DNA from: Aureimonas flava | Lineage (GTDB): Bacteria > Pseudomonadota > Alphaproteobacteria > Rhizobiales > Rhizobiaceae | Assembly (NCBI RefSeq): GCF_003583935.1 | Contig: NZ_QYRN01000010.1 | Span: forward strand, 1-64,000 | Direction: 5' to 3' | DNA length: 64,000 nt | Shown here: positions 25,933 through 34,779 of the stretch, one piece after another | Layout: each line of letters begins with the position of its first letter | Numbering within the stretch: position 1 is the first letter of the stretch | Program-made: the position numbers and the translations under genes | Notes under the pieces: generated by a model | Told to the model about the DNA's origin: nothing | Databases searched by the model: none | Seen by the model: only the letters and a program-made list of their open reading frames with translations

Positions 25933-27435
25933 ATGACCGGATCCCTTTCCCCACACGCGGAGCGCGAGGCTCCAGTCCGGCGTTCGGCCGGTCGGCTCCC
26001 CAGGCGGCTCCCCGGTCGCGGCGGTGCCTCGGCGCTCGCCGAAAGCGGGACGTCCCGCCGGATGCTCGCGGGCCGCGCGCTGCTTCTCGTCGCGCTGGTC
26101 GTCTGCGTGGCGCTGCGCGGGGCGGTGTCGCCCGTGGCGCTTCTGGGAGCGCTGCTGCTCGCGGGCACGGCGCTGCTGCTCGGATCGCTGTCGCCGCCGG
26201 CGGAGGCGCGGACGTTTCGCTCCTTCCGCCTCGCGCTCGTGATGGCGGGCGGCCTCGCGGCCTTCCTGCTTCTCCAGTCCTGGAGCTTCGTCGGCAATCC
26301 GCTGGCCAACCCGCTGTGGAGCTTCGTGTCGCGCCTTGCGGGGATCCCGGGCGGTGCCGTCTCGGTGGATCCCGCCGCGACGCTCGACGCCGCCTTCCTC
26401 CTGGTCTCGCCGTTCGTCTTCTACGCGGCCGCCCTGGCGCTGTTTCCGCGCGACGAGGGGGCCTTGCGCCTCCTCTTCTGGCTGGGGGCGTTCGGCGTCG
26501 CGTTCGCCCTCTTCGGCATCGCGCAGGTCGCCTTCTTCCCTCGAAGGCTGCTGCTGGTCGAGAAGACCGACTACCTGGACAGCCTCACCAGCGTCTTCGT
26601 CAACCGCAACACCGCCGGCACGTTTCTCGGCGTGGCGAGCCTGATCGTGGCGACGCTGGCGGTCCGCGCGCTGCCGCGCCGGGGCGGCGAGAGGCACATG
26701 CCGACGCCGCGCGCGGGCGAGCGGCGGCCGGCCGCCTGGCCGCTGGTCCTGGCGGCGTTCGTGGTGCTGATCGCCCTGTTCCTGACGCGCTCGCGCGGGG
26801 CCCTCCTGTCCACGATGGTCGCCGTCATCGCGGTCGCGCCGTTCCTGATCCTGGACCGGAACGGCCGGTCCCGGACCGCCCACCCGGCGTCGTGGCGGCG
26901 CGCGCTTCTCGCCTTCGGGACGGTGGCGCTCGCGGTCCTGCTGGTCGCCGGACTCTTCGGCGGGCTGACGATCTACCGGATGGAGGTGCATGGCGTCGAC
27001 GGCGTGCGCCTGTGCCTCTACTGGTCGGCGCTGGACGCCTTCGGTCAGAACTGGCGGTTCGGCGCCGGGTTCGGCACCTTCGCCTCGGTGTTTCCGATGC
27101 ATCGCACGGCAGGCTGCGTGTCGCCGACGGACGTCATCCTGCGCGCCCACAATGTCTATATCGAGGGCCTCGTGGGGCTCGGCGTCGGCTTCGTGCCGGT
27201 GCTTCTCCTCGGCTACGCCCATGTCCTCGCCAATCTCGTCCGCGGCCTGCGCCAGCGGCGGCGCCTGCGTGCCGTCCCGCTGCTGGCGCTGGGCGCGGTG
27301 ATCCTCGTCTCCCTGCACGGCCTGGTCGACTTCTCCGTCCAGATCCCCGGCATGGCGGCCTACCTGGCGACCTACCTGGCCGCCGCCACGACGATCAGCC
27401 TCGGTCGGGGGCGCGAGCGCCGGTCTTCACCATAG
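25933..27435 (+). CDS. Wzy/O-antigen-ligase-like EPS polymerase
   Basis: A 500-residue polytopic membrane protein with about ten to twelve helices. The Wzy_C domain contains FVNRNTAGTFLGVASLIVAT near residue 225. The large periplasmic loop ends with ILRAHNVYIEGLVGLGVGFV near residue 405, the His-Asn-x-Tyr signature. The second half of such proteins joins undecaprenyl-linked repeats at the periplasmic face. The frame is open upstream to 25711, but that stretch is Arg/Pro-rich; the start at 25933 is the most likely, though its ribosome binding site is weak. Its place between ExoP-like and glycosyltransferase genes suggests it is the polymerase of this locus. Confidence 0.82.
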   Translation: MTGSLSPHAEREAPVRRSAGRLPRRLPGRGGASALAESGTSRRMLAGRALLLVALVVCVALRGAVSPVALLGALLLAGTALLLGSLSPPAEARTFRSFRLALVMAGGLAAFLLLQSWSFVGNPLANPLWSFVSRLAGIPGGAVSVDPAATLDAAFLLVSPFVFYAAALALFPRDEGALRLLFWLGAFGVAFALFGIAQVAFFPRRLLLVEKTDYLDSLTSVFVNRNTAGTFLGVASLIVATLAVRALPRRGGERHMPTPRAGERRPAAWPLVLAAFVVLIALFLTRSRGALLSTMVAVIAVAPFLILDRNGRSRTAHPASWRRALLAFGTVALAVLLVAGLFGGLTIYRMEVHGVDGVRLCLYWSALDAFGQNWRFGAGFGTFASVFPMHRTAGCVSPTDVILRAHNVYIEGLVGLGVGFVPVLLLGYAHVLANLVRGLRQRRRLRAVPLLALGAVILVSLHGLVDFSVQIPGMAAYLATYLAAATTISLGRGRERRSSP

Positions 27436-27577
27436 CCCGCGGTCGCCCGGCGGCGCGGCCGCCGAACCTTGATTGCTGCGCCGCAGCAAGTTAGACCTCC
27501 ATCCTCTATAGGCTGGATGTCGGTGCCGGCGCCGCGCTGCGCACGACCGATCGTCCCCGAGGAATTGAGGGCCCGCG

Positions 27578-28786
27578 ATGCCGTCTTGCGTGATCATCGT
27601 CGAGAATCTTCCCGTGCCGCTCGACCGGCGCGTCTGGCAGGAGGCCTGCGCGCTGCGCGACGCGGGCTGGACGGTTTCGGTGATCTGCCCCAAGAGCAAG
27701 CAGTTCTCGGCCGCCTTCGAGACGATCGACGACATCGAGATCTTCCGGCACGATCTGCCGCTCGAGGCGTCCGGCCGCACGGCCTTCCTGTTCGAATACG
27801 CGGCGGCGCTCTTCCACGAGATGCGCCTCCTGTTCAAGGTCGGCCGCCGGCGCGGCTTCGACGTCATCCAGGCCTGCAACCCGCCGGACCTGATCTTCCT
27901 GGTCGCCGCGCCCTTCAAGCTCTTCGGCAAGCGGTTCGTGTTCGACCACCACGACGTCTGCCCGGAGCTCTTCGTCGCGAAGTTCGAGCGCAAGGGCTTC
28001 TTCCACAAGCTGCTGCTGCTCGCCGAGAAGGCGACCTTCCGCACCGCCGACCTCGTGATCTCGGCGAACGAGACCTATCGCAGCCTCGCCATCTCGCGCG
28101 GCGGCAAGAAGCCGGAGGACGTGGTCACGGTCTACAGCGTGCCGGACAAGGCCCGCATCCGTCGCGTCGCGCCCGACGAGAGGTTGCGGGCCGGGGCGCA
28201 GACGGTGCTCGGCTATGTCGGCATCATCGCCGATCAGGACGGCGTCGACCATCTGGTGCGCTGCGTGCATCACCTCGCGACGGACCACGGCCTCCGGTCG
28301 ATCCGGGCGGTGGTGGTGGGCGACGGTCCGGCGCTGGAATCGGTGAAGCGGCTGGCGGGCGAGCTCGGCGTCGGTGAGCACATCACCTTCACCGGCTATC
28401 TGCGCGGCGAAGACCTCCTGGCGGCGCTGTCGACCTTCGACATCGGCATCATCCCCGACCCGGTGAACGAGTACAACGACAAGATCAGCATGAACAAGGT
28501 GTTCGAGTATTCCGCGCTCGGCATCCCGTCCGTGTCCTACGACCTCACGGAGACCCGCCGCCTGTTGGGCGAGGCCGGCCGCTACGCCGCGGACGCCACG
28601 CCGGCGGGCCTTGCCACCGCCGCCCGCCCGCTGATCGAGGATCTCGAGCTGCGCCGCGCCGCCGGCGAGCGGGCCAAGGCGCTGGCGGACGCGCAGTTCG
28701 ACTGGGACCGCGAGGCCGCGCGATACGTGGCGGCCTATGCGCGCCTCGCGCCCCAGGCCGACGGCAGGGCCGTGCGGGGCGTCTGA
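27578..28786 (+). CDS. glycosyltransferase family 4
   Basis: A 402-residue cytoplasmic GT-B enzyme that adds a sugar from a nucleotide sugar to a lipid-linked oligosaccharide. The N-terminal acceptor domain begins VIIVENLPVPLDRRVWQEA; the D-R-R-V-W stretch is typical of EPS GT4 enzymes. FVFDHHDVCPELF follows near residue 125. The C-terminal donor domain has LGYVGIIADQDGVDHLV near 210 and the E-x7-E-type element KISMNKVFEYSALGIPSVSY near 305-325. It starts at 27578 after a GAGGAATTGAGG region, 142 bases downstream of the polymerase gene, and converges on the next glycosyltransferase gene. Confidence 0.9.
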   Translation: MPSCVIIVENLPVPLDRRVWQEACALRDAGWTVSVICPKSKQFSAAFETIDDIEIFRHDLPLEASGRTAFLFEYAAALFHEMRLLFKVGRRRGFDVIQACNPPDLIFLVAAPFKLFGKRFVFDHHDVCPELFVAKFERKGFFHKLLLLAEKATFRTADLVISANETYRSLAISRGGKKPEDVVTVYSVPDKARIRRVAPDERLRAGAQTVLGYVGIIADQDGVDHLVRCVHHLATDHGLRSIRAVVVGDGPALESVKRLAGELGVGEHITFTGYLRGEDLLAALSTFDIGIIPDPVNEYNDKISMNKVFEYSALGIPSVSYDLTETRRLLGEAGRYAADATPAGLATAARPLIEDLELRRAAGERAKALADAQFDWDREAARYVAAYARLAPQADGRAVRGV

Positions 28787-28826
28787 GCGCGCCGACCGGG
28801 CCGACGCGCGTCCGGGCGCGCCGGCC

Positions 28827-30056
28827 TCAGCCCTCCAGGAGCCCCGCGATCCGCTCGGCGGCGACGGCGTCCGAGAACAGGGCGAGATAGGCCGGGATGC
28901 GCCCGGCAAGCGCGGTCCTCCGGTCGGTGTCGAGGAGCTGCTCCACCACGGCTTGCGCGAACTCCGCCTCGCTCGCCACCTCGAACGGCGGCGCCGGATC
29001 CTCGGGAAAGCCTTCCGCGGCCTTGGGCGTCGCGACGCAGGTGAGGCCGAGGCCGAAATAGTCGACCATCTTGATCTTGATGCCGCTGCCCATGCGCACG
29101 GGGTTGATCGCCGTCGCGCAGCCGCCGGCGAGAGCGGCGAGATCGCCCACCCGTCCGTGGAACGTCACCCCCTCGACCGGGGCCGGAAAGCGTTCGGCGA
29201 TCGCACCGGCGACCTCCAGCCTCGCGTCGGGAAGGCGGGCGCGGACCGCCGGCCACACGGCATCGAGGAACCAGGCGAGCCCGTCGACATTGTGGGCGCC
29301 GACGCTGCCAAGATAGAACAGGCGATGCTCGGCGGCGGGTCGTCCGTCCGCCGCGAGCGGCGAGTCGCCGACGCCGGCGCTGGGCAGGACCGTGGCGAGC
29401 CGCACCTGCGGCGCCATTTCGCGGGCGGCGCGCTCGTCCGCCGCGTTGATGGCGACGATCGCCGAGAACTGCCGGTAGAGCCGCGCCTCGGCGTCGCGGT
29501 CCACCGCGGGAACGGCCTCGAAGCCGTTGGCGCGCAGCGAGGCGACGCGGTGGTGGAAGACGTCGTGGCCGATCAGCACGCGGTGGCGCGTCTCGGCCGG
29601 CGCGGCGTCCAGCACGCCCGCGCGGAAGATCGTGTCGACGAAGATCGCGTCCGGCGGCGAGGCGGCCAGGCGGCGGCCGACGGCCCGGACCTCCGTCTCG
29701 CCCAGGAAACGGCCGATCGCGATGCGGCCCGCCGCCCGCACGTCGGCGGCGCGTCGGCGCTTCGCAAGCCGGTAGGCCGAGCGCGCCAGGGCGCCGGGCG
29801 AGGTCGGCACCAGGAAGCGCCCGACGGGGCGCGCATGCAGGAAGTCGACGTGCCCGCCCCAGTCCGCCTGCGGCATCGTCGCGGGCACGCGTCGTCCGGT
29901 CACCAGGAGGTCGACCCGCCATCCCAGCAGGCGCAGGGCGCGCAGGATGGTGAGGTTGTAGCTTCCCGCGCCGTTGGTGCCGGCGACCGGCACCTCCTCG
30001 CAGACCAGCACGGCCCTCGGTGCGGCCTTCGGCGACCCGTCGACGGAACCGCTCAT
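28827..30056 (-). CDS. glycosyltransferase, group 1 (GT4-like)
   Basis: A 409-residue GT-B fold glycosyltransferase. The start reads SVDGSPKAAPRAVLVCEEVPVAGTN-like sequence with the glycine-rich acceptor loop NGAGSYNLTILRALRLLGW. The donor-site half has RLFYLGSVGAHNVDGLAWF near residue 240, and INPVRMGSGIKIKMVDYFGL near 335 is the nucleotide-sugar end of the domain. The ATG at 30056 overlaps the stop of the pyruvyl transferase gene by four bases; the same frame continues open further upstream but without family similarity. It forms one operon with the pyruvyl transferase and flippase genes. The sugar is unknown. Confidence 0.88.
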   Translation of the reverse strand: MSGSVDGSPKAAPRAVLVCEEVPVAGTNGAGSYNLTILRALRLLGWRVDLLVTGRRVPATMPQADWGGHVDFLHARPVGRFLVPTSPGALARSAYRLAKRRRAADVRAAGRIAIGRFLGETEVRAVGRRLAASPPDAIFVDTIFRAGVLDAAPAETRHRVLIGHDVFHHRVASLRANGFEAVPAVDRDAEARLYRQFSAIVAINAADERAAREMAPQVRLATVLPSAGVGDSPLAADGRPAAEHRLFYLGSVGAHNVDGLAWFLDAVWPAVRARLPDARLEVAGAIAERFPAPVEGVTFHGRVGDLAALAGGCATAINPVRMGSGIKIKMVDYFGLGLTCVATPKAAEGFPEDPAPPFEVASEAEFAQAVVEQLLDTDRRTALAGRIPAYLALFSDAVAAERIAGLLEG

Positions 30057-31345
30057 CCGTGCAACGTGCCGGTGAGCGCGTCGAAGGTCGAGCGCGACAG
30101 CGCCTTCACGGCCCCGACGCGCGCTTCCACCGCCGCGCGCAGATCGGCACGAGCGACGAAGGCCTCGTCGAAGACGCGCGTCATGAGCGCGGCGTCGCCG
30201 GCGCGCGTGCGGTCGATCAGGAAGGCCTTGGGCAGACCGAACTGTTCGAACAGGCCTTCGAACTTGTCCTGATAGTTGATGCCGACGACCGGAACGCTGG
30301 ACCCGAGCGTTCCGATCGCAAGATGCATGCGCGCCGAGAACACCAGATCCAACTGGCTGGCGAGGCCCTTGATGTCGGACGCCGACAACTCCTTGGACTG
30401 CACGCGCACGCGATCGGGGCGATCGATCTGGCGCGCCACCCGATCGAGCATGGCGACGTCGCCGATGTTGCTGGCCCGAAAATCGTGCGGCAGGAGAAGG
30501 ACGGACACGTCGCGCTTGTCGATCAGGGTGCGGACGGCTTCGGCCGTCGCCCGGACGATGCTCTCGATCGTCTCCGCGTCGCGTTCGGGCGACAGCATCG
30601 GGTGGACGTTCAGTCCGACCACCGTCGTCGTCTCGCGCCGGTCCTCGATCCATCCTCGCGCTGCGGCATTCGCCTCGCCGGTCGTGGGCCGAAGCAGGAA
30701 GGCGCAATCGGCGACGAGCCGGCCGACGCCGGGCGCCGCCTTCTCGAACCGCTTGAAGGAGACCGGATCGCGAAGGTTGACGACCATCGGCGAGTTCCCC
30801 CGCAGCTTCAGGAACGCCCGCACGGGCCAGCGGGGCGACGCGTTGAAGGAGAAGCCCGTGGTGATGCCGGCGGTCCGAACGCGACTGAAGAGATCGGCCA
30901 CCATCCAAAGGCGCAGCGAGGAGATGCTGGAGTAGTAGCCGTCCATCACGTCGGCGCCGATCACGACGACCGCGTCATAGTCCTTGATCCGGTCGAAGAC
31001 CGTCGCGAGCCGCCATGGTGTGGTCCAGCACGGCTCGGCCACCACGCCCTGGGCGGCGATCTGGGGCGGCAGGGAGGCTTTTTCCGTGACCATTCCGATG
31101 GGGCCCGTGATGCCGATCTGGCGCAGCGAGTCGATCACTGCCTGGGCCATCGCCTCGTCGCCGCGCGACCCGAACGGATCCCTCGGCATGCTGGGGACGA
31201 TGGCGACCTTCATGGCGGCGCCCGGAGCCACGCGACGCACGGGCGTGCGGAGCAATCCCTTCCATTCGCGGAACATGCGCGGTCCCACGATCGCCTCGCG
31301 GGCAAGCTCCCGGAACGTCTTCTTGTTGCCGTCTACGATGGTCAT
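30053..31345 (-). CDS. polysaccharide pyruvyl transferase family protein
   Basis: A 430-residue enzyme of the CsaB/WcaK/ExoV family, which transfers pyruvate from phosphoenolpyruvate onto sugars as a ketal and so gives the polymer negative charge. The Rossmann-like N-half holds MKVAIVPSMPRDPFGSRGDE near residue 45 and AVVVIGADVMDGYYSS near 125. The C-half has VSVLLLPHDF near 275 and the family block DLVFSARMHLAIGTLGSSVP near 335-355, followed by GINYQDKFEGLF. The gene is followed by the glycosyltransferase with a four-base overlap, and its start lies 13 bases after the flippase stop. Confidence 0.88.
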   Translation of the reverse strand: MTIVDGNKKTFRELAREAIVGPRMFREWKGLLRTPVRRVAPGAAMKVAIVPSMPRDPFGSRGDEAMAQAVIDSLRQIGITGPIGMVTEKASLPPQIAAQGVVAEPCWTTPWRLATVFDRIKDYDAVVVIGADVMDGYYSSISSLRLWMVADLFSRVRTAGITTGFSFNASPRWPVRAFLKLRGNSPMVVNLRDPVSFKRFEKAAPGVGRLVADCAFLLRPTTGEANAAARGWIEDRRETTTVVGLNVHPMLSPERDAETIESIVRATAEAVRTLIDKRDVSVLLLPHDFRASNIGDVAMLDRVARQIDRPDRVRVQSKELSASDIKGLASQLDLVFSARMHLAIGTLGSSVPVVGINYQDKFEGLFEQFGLPKAFLIDRTRAGDAALMTRVFDEAFVARADLRAAVEARVGAVKALSRSTFDALTGTLHG

Positions 31346-31358
31346 GGGAACTCCGTAT

Positions 31359-32783
31359 CTATCGAGACACGATGCTGGAGACGATCCGCATCAGGGCATG
31401 CCGATTGAAGAGGAAGGCGGCGGCGAGATAGGTGACGCCGCCGAGCACGCCGAGCGATAGGCCGCGCAGGAGTGCGCTGTCGATGTGCGGCCCCCATTCC
31501 CTCGCAAGAAGGATGGCGGCGCAGGCGACCGCCTCGGCCAGGAGGAAGGGCGCGATCAGTCGAAGGAGGTGCGAGATCGAATAGTTCACCGCCCGGCTCG
31601 CGATCGCGAAGCTCAGCGGGGTGACCAGGACCTGCGCCACCGTGAAGCCCAGCGCCACGTTCCAGAGGCTTTGCCCGAACGTGACGAAGAGAGCGACGCT
31701 GATCGCGGCGGCTTTGACGAGCGAGATCCGGAACGACTTGTGCGATAGCCCCAGCGCGTTCAGCAGAGTTCCGTTGTAGTACTGGAGGAGCTGCATCGCG
31801 CCCAGCAGCGACAGAAGCGTCAGCACGAAGCCGCCGTCGCGGCCGTTGTCGCCGAACAGCACGGCCATCACCTCGGGCGCGACCATGGCCAGGAGCACGA
31901 AGACCGGGGTGCCGATCGCGACCGTGGTCTGGATCGAGACGTAGTAGGCGCGCAGCAGCGCGTCGCGTTCGGAGGCGAGCCGCGCGAAGCTCGGCAGCGC
32001 GACGTCCATCGTCACCGCCGAGATGAGCTGCATCAGCACCGCCCAGGGACGGGACGCCATGACCCAGAGCGCCAGCGCCGCCGGACCCGCGCCGGCCGCG
32101 ATGGCGAGCTCGATGCCTCGGTTGGCGACGAAGTCGACCAGCTTGGAGCCGAAGATGTGGCCGCTGACCTTGAACAGGGGCGCGGCGGCGGTCGGGGCGA
32201 CCAGGCGCGGACGCCAGGGCTTGGCGCGCCAGATCAGGACGAGGTTCAGAAGCGCGGCCAGCAGCGCCTGCGCGACCAGGCTCCAGACGCCGAAGCCCGA
32301 CAGCGCCATCGCGATGCCGACGGCCCCCGAGACGCCCGTGGCCACCAGCGCCCGGAAGGCCAGCCAACGAAACTCGAACCGCCGCCGCAGATAGGCTTGC
32401 GGGACGTAGCTGAACGCGTTGAGCAGGATCACCAGCACGACGACGCTGAGGATCGCGCCGAGGCCCGAGGCGTCCAGCGCGGCTTCGAGCCAGGGGCCCG
32501 CCAGGAGCAGCACGCCGGCGACCGCCGCGCCGAGAAGGACGTTGACGATCAGTGCTGCCGACAGCATGCGCTCGTCGAGTTCGGGCGCCTGCACCACCGC
32601 CTCGCCGAGACCGTTCTCGGCCACCAGTTCGGCCACCGCGATCACCGTCGCGGCGGTGGCGAACAGTCCGAGCTGGCTCGGGGGCAGCACCCGCGCGACG
32701 ACGATGAAGACAACGACCGATCCAAGTCGCGTGCCCCAGTTGCGCGCGGCGGACCAGATCAGGCTCGTTCTGACTGAGGTCAC
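31359..32783 (-). CDS. polysaccharide flippase, Wzx/ExoT-like
   Basis: A 474-residue membrane protein of the MOP superfamily with about 12-14 helices, which flips the undecaprenyl-linked repeat from cytoplasm to periplasm. The N-terminus TSLIWSAARNWGTRLGSVVV, LPPSQLGLFATAATVIAVAE and the mid-protein SGHIFGSKLVDFVANRGIEL are typical of the lipopolysaccharide-biosynthesis flippase subgroup that includes ExoT. I chose the GTG at 32783, which has GGGGA five bases upstream; another GTG at 32822 would add 13 non-family residues. It heads the minus-strand operon flippase, pyruvyl transferase, glycosyltransferase. Confidence 0.9.
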   Translation of the reverse strand: MTSVRTSLIWSAARNWGTRLGSVVVFIVVARVLPPSQLGLFATAATVIAVAELVAENGLGEAVVQAPELDERMLSAALIVNVLLGAAVAGVLLLAGPWLEAALDASGLGAILSVVVLVILLNAFSYVPQAYLRRRFEFRWLAFRALVATGVSGAVGIAMALSGFGVWSLVAQALLAALLNLVLIWRAKPWRPRLVAPTAAAPLFKVSGHIFGSKLVDFVANRGIELAIAAGAGPAALALWVMASRPWAVLMQLISAVTMDVALPSFARLASERDALLRAYYVSIQTTVAIGTPVFVLLAMVAPEVMAVLFGDNGRDGGFVLTLLSLLGAMQLLQYYNGTLLNALGLSHKSFRISLVKAAAISVALFVTFGQSLWNVALGFTVAQVLVTPLSFAIASRAVNYSISHLLRLIAPFLLAEAVACAAILLAREWGPHIDSALLRGLSLGVLGGVTYLAAAFLFNRHALMRIVSSIVSR

Positions 32784-33203
32784 ATGTCCCCGCGAAATCC
32801 TGCCGGAGCCATCCGGCGGCACCGGCTACGACCGGACGGAAAGGGCCGGTCTTCCAAGCGCGATGCGCGATGGCTCACCGCGTTGCTTCTTGCTGCGTCG
32901 CACAATTCCAGGATATCGCTTGATTCCGATACGGTGGTCAAGCAGTCGGAGGCCGAGGCGACTTCCCGTCAGCTTGGATCCGGTCGAGGCGGGGTTAGAC
33001 AGAACTCGCCCTGACGAGTCAACTGCACGCAAAGGTTGTGTTTTTGCTTGGCCGCTGTGGTGAAGAACTTGGTCGTCGAGGGCACGAGGGGCGTGCGGCC
33101 GTTGCGGCGGGTCGCCCGGGGCGCCGTCGTGCCTTCGCCACGAATGGGTCCGAAACCGGTCGCCCGAGCGGGTCGCCCGGCCGATGCGCAGAAGGATGTG
33201 CCG
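32784..33203. promoter_or_regulatory. 420-base divergent intergenic region
   Basis: It separates the minus-strand flippase operon from the plus-strand lyase gene and so should hold promoters for both. A less GC-rich stretch lies at about 32885-32945 (with TATCGCTTGATTCCGATACG) and another at 33010-33050. The sequence GGGTCGCCCG occurs twice, near 33110 and 33171. No confident promoter pair or gene is seen; open frames here have no family similarity. Confidence 0.4.
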
Positions 33204-34370
33204 ATGAAACCGATACGCGAGGCGCGGTCGCGCCCGGCCGGAGCGATCCCGGTCCTTGCCGCGCTGGCTGCGGTTCTCGGCGTGGCGCCCGCCCTCTCGG
33301 CGCCGTGCTATCCGTTCGACCTGCCGCAGGCCGTTGGCTCGCCCTCCGAACCGCAGGAGGCGGTGCGGTGCGGGCACGTCGTGAAGCCGACGGTCGACAT
33401 GTCGGGCCTGTTCTCGTTCTACGGACCGGGCGCCAGCCAGTCGGTCGTGGACCGGGAGAAGATGGGCGCCTATGTGCGCCGCATCAACGGCATGGAGCGC
33501 TTCAAGGGCGCGATCTTCTTGTGGCTCACGCGCTACGAGCGCGAGCCTGCGCGCCGCGCGGGTGCGGCCCGGTGCCTCCAGGAGATGCTGGTCGCCTGGG
33601 CGCGGGCCGGTGCGATGCTGGAAGGGCACGACCGGAACGACGCGAACGGACGGCGCCAGGCCGCGCTCCTGGCGAGCTGGACGGCGATCGGGGCGGTGAA
33701 CGGCTTTCAGGCGGCGGACCGGGGCGAATGGCCGGCCGGCGAGCGCGCGCAGGTGCTCGCCTGGTTCGGCCGGCTGTCCGAGGCGATCGGCGGCGGCTTC
33801 CCCGAACTGCCGCCGTCGCCGCGGGCGTCCGGCTGGAGCAAGCCCACCACCAACCATGCCCATTGGGGCGCCACCGCGCTCGCCATGCTGGCCATCGCGC
33901 GCGGCGACGAGGGCGGCGTCGATCTGGCCGCCTTCCAGCTCGGGCGGGCGCTCGGCACGGCGACCGCCGAAGGCGCCATGCCGCAGGAGCTGCGGCGGGG
34001 CGGCAAGGCGCTGCACTACCAGATCTTCGCATTGGACGCGATCGCGCTCCTGGTGCGCGTGGTCGAGGCGAACGGCCGTGAGCTGACGGGCGCGCAGGCG
34101 AGCCAGCTTGCGGCCGTCACGCGCTTCACCCTCGACGCCTGGGACGACCCGTCCTTGCTGCGCGCCTATTCCCCAAAACCCCAGGAGATGCCGAAGGCCC
34201 TGCCGTCGTTCGTGGAATTGCTGCGCGACCATTTCCGGCATGCCGACCCGGCCATCTCGCATCGCCTCGAATGCGCGGCCGCCAAGCTGGGGCCCTTGTC
34301 CTCGCCCTTCATCGCCATGAACATCAGCGATCGCGTGTCGCCTCCGCAGCCCGGCGCCTGCGCGCACTAA
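33204..34370 (+). CDS. PL5-family alginate lyase homologue, periplasmic
   Basis: A 388-residue protein with a signal peptide (hydrophobic IPVLAALAAVLGVAPALSA, cleaved near residue 30) and an (alpha/alpha)-barrel lyase domain. It resembles AlgL, which cuts poly-mannuronate by beta-elimination in the periplasm of alginate producers. The AlgL catalytic residues are present with the same spacing as I know it: N217-H218 in TNHAHWGATALAM, R265 in MPQELRRGG and Y272 in KALHYQ. AlgL usually has N-N-H-x-Y-W; here it is T-N-H-A-H-W, so specificity may differ. AAGGA lies 9 bases before the ATG at 33204. The next gene codes for a secreted beta-helix protein. An EPS uronate is the probable substrate. Confidence 0.82.
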   Translation: MKPIREARSRPAGAIPVLAALAAVLGVAPALSAPCYPFDLPQAVGSPSEPQEAVRCGHVVKPTVDMSGLFSFYGPGASQSVVDREKMGAYVRRINGMERFKGAIFLWLTRYEREPARRAGAARCLQEMLVAWARAGAMLEGHDRNDANGRRQAALLASWTAIGAVNGFQAADRGEWPAGERAQVLAWFGRLSEAIGGGFPELPPSPRASGWSKPTTNHAHWGATALAMLAIARGDEGGVDLAAFQLGRALGTATAEGAMPQELRRGGKALHYQIFALDAIALLVRVVEANGRELTGAQASQLAAVTRFTLDAWDDPSLLRAYSPKPQEMPKALPSFVELLRDHFRHADPAISHRLECAAAKLGPLSSPFIAMNISDRVSPPQPGACAH

Positions 34371-34779
34371 GGGCGCCGCGCCGCCTGTCGCGGTAGGTCG
34401 CGACGGCGGCTAGCCCCGGCCCGCGCCGGTTCCTCGCCCGGCGGTTCCGGGCGCCGAACCCTTCCAGCGACCGGGCGGCGCTTCGGCTTTGCGCGCGCCG
34501 CGCGCGATGCCACCGTCGCGCCCGTCCCCGATCTCTATCCTCCTATCGCTCGAACCGCCCGACCCGGGGTGTGTCGGCGCGCGGGTCCGCACGCTGTGGA
34601 TCGAGGCGGCGTGCGAGCCGCGCCGATATCGGGGAACCCGGAGCCGACAAGCAACATCAAATATAGGTTTTGATTTAAAATTGCTCGGATCGATGAGCAG
34701 TCTGAAAAAGTTTGTTCTGTAGGGTGGGTTTACTGAACTTCGCGCTGTCGATCGCGTGCCCAGCGTTTCGGGGATTTTC
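34371..34779. promoter_or_regulatory. 409-base region upstream of the beta-helix RTX gene
   Basis: After the hairpin at 34380-34410 the first half is GC-rich with no gene. The part at about 34645-34735 is unusually AT-rich for this genome (ACATCAAATATAGGTTTTGA, then a TTTAAAA run and GAAAAAGTTTG) and probably contains the promoter and any silencer sites of the RTX gene at 34780. Confidence 0.45.
34380..34410 (+). terminator. hairpin after the lyase gene
   Basis: GCCGCC-T-GTCGCG (34380-34392) pairs with CGCGACGGCGGC (34399-34410) around a six-base loop, with a single bulged T. It starts nine bases after the lyase stop codon. No T run follows, so terminator function is inferred. Confidence 0.4.

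Noticed and set aside
30057-30908. Upstream extension of the glycosyltransferase frame
   Set aside because: It lies antiparallel-in-frame inside the pyruvyl transferase gene and lacks similarity; the ATGA overlap at 30053-30056 gives a natural start.
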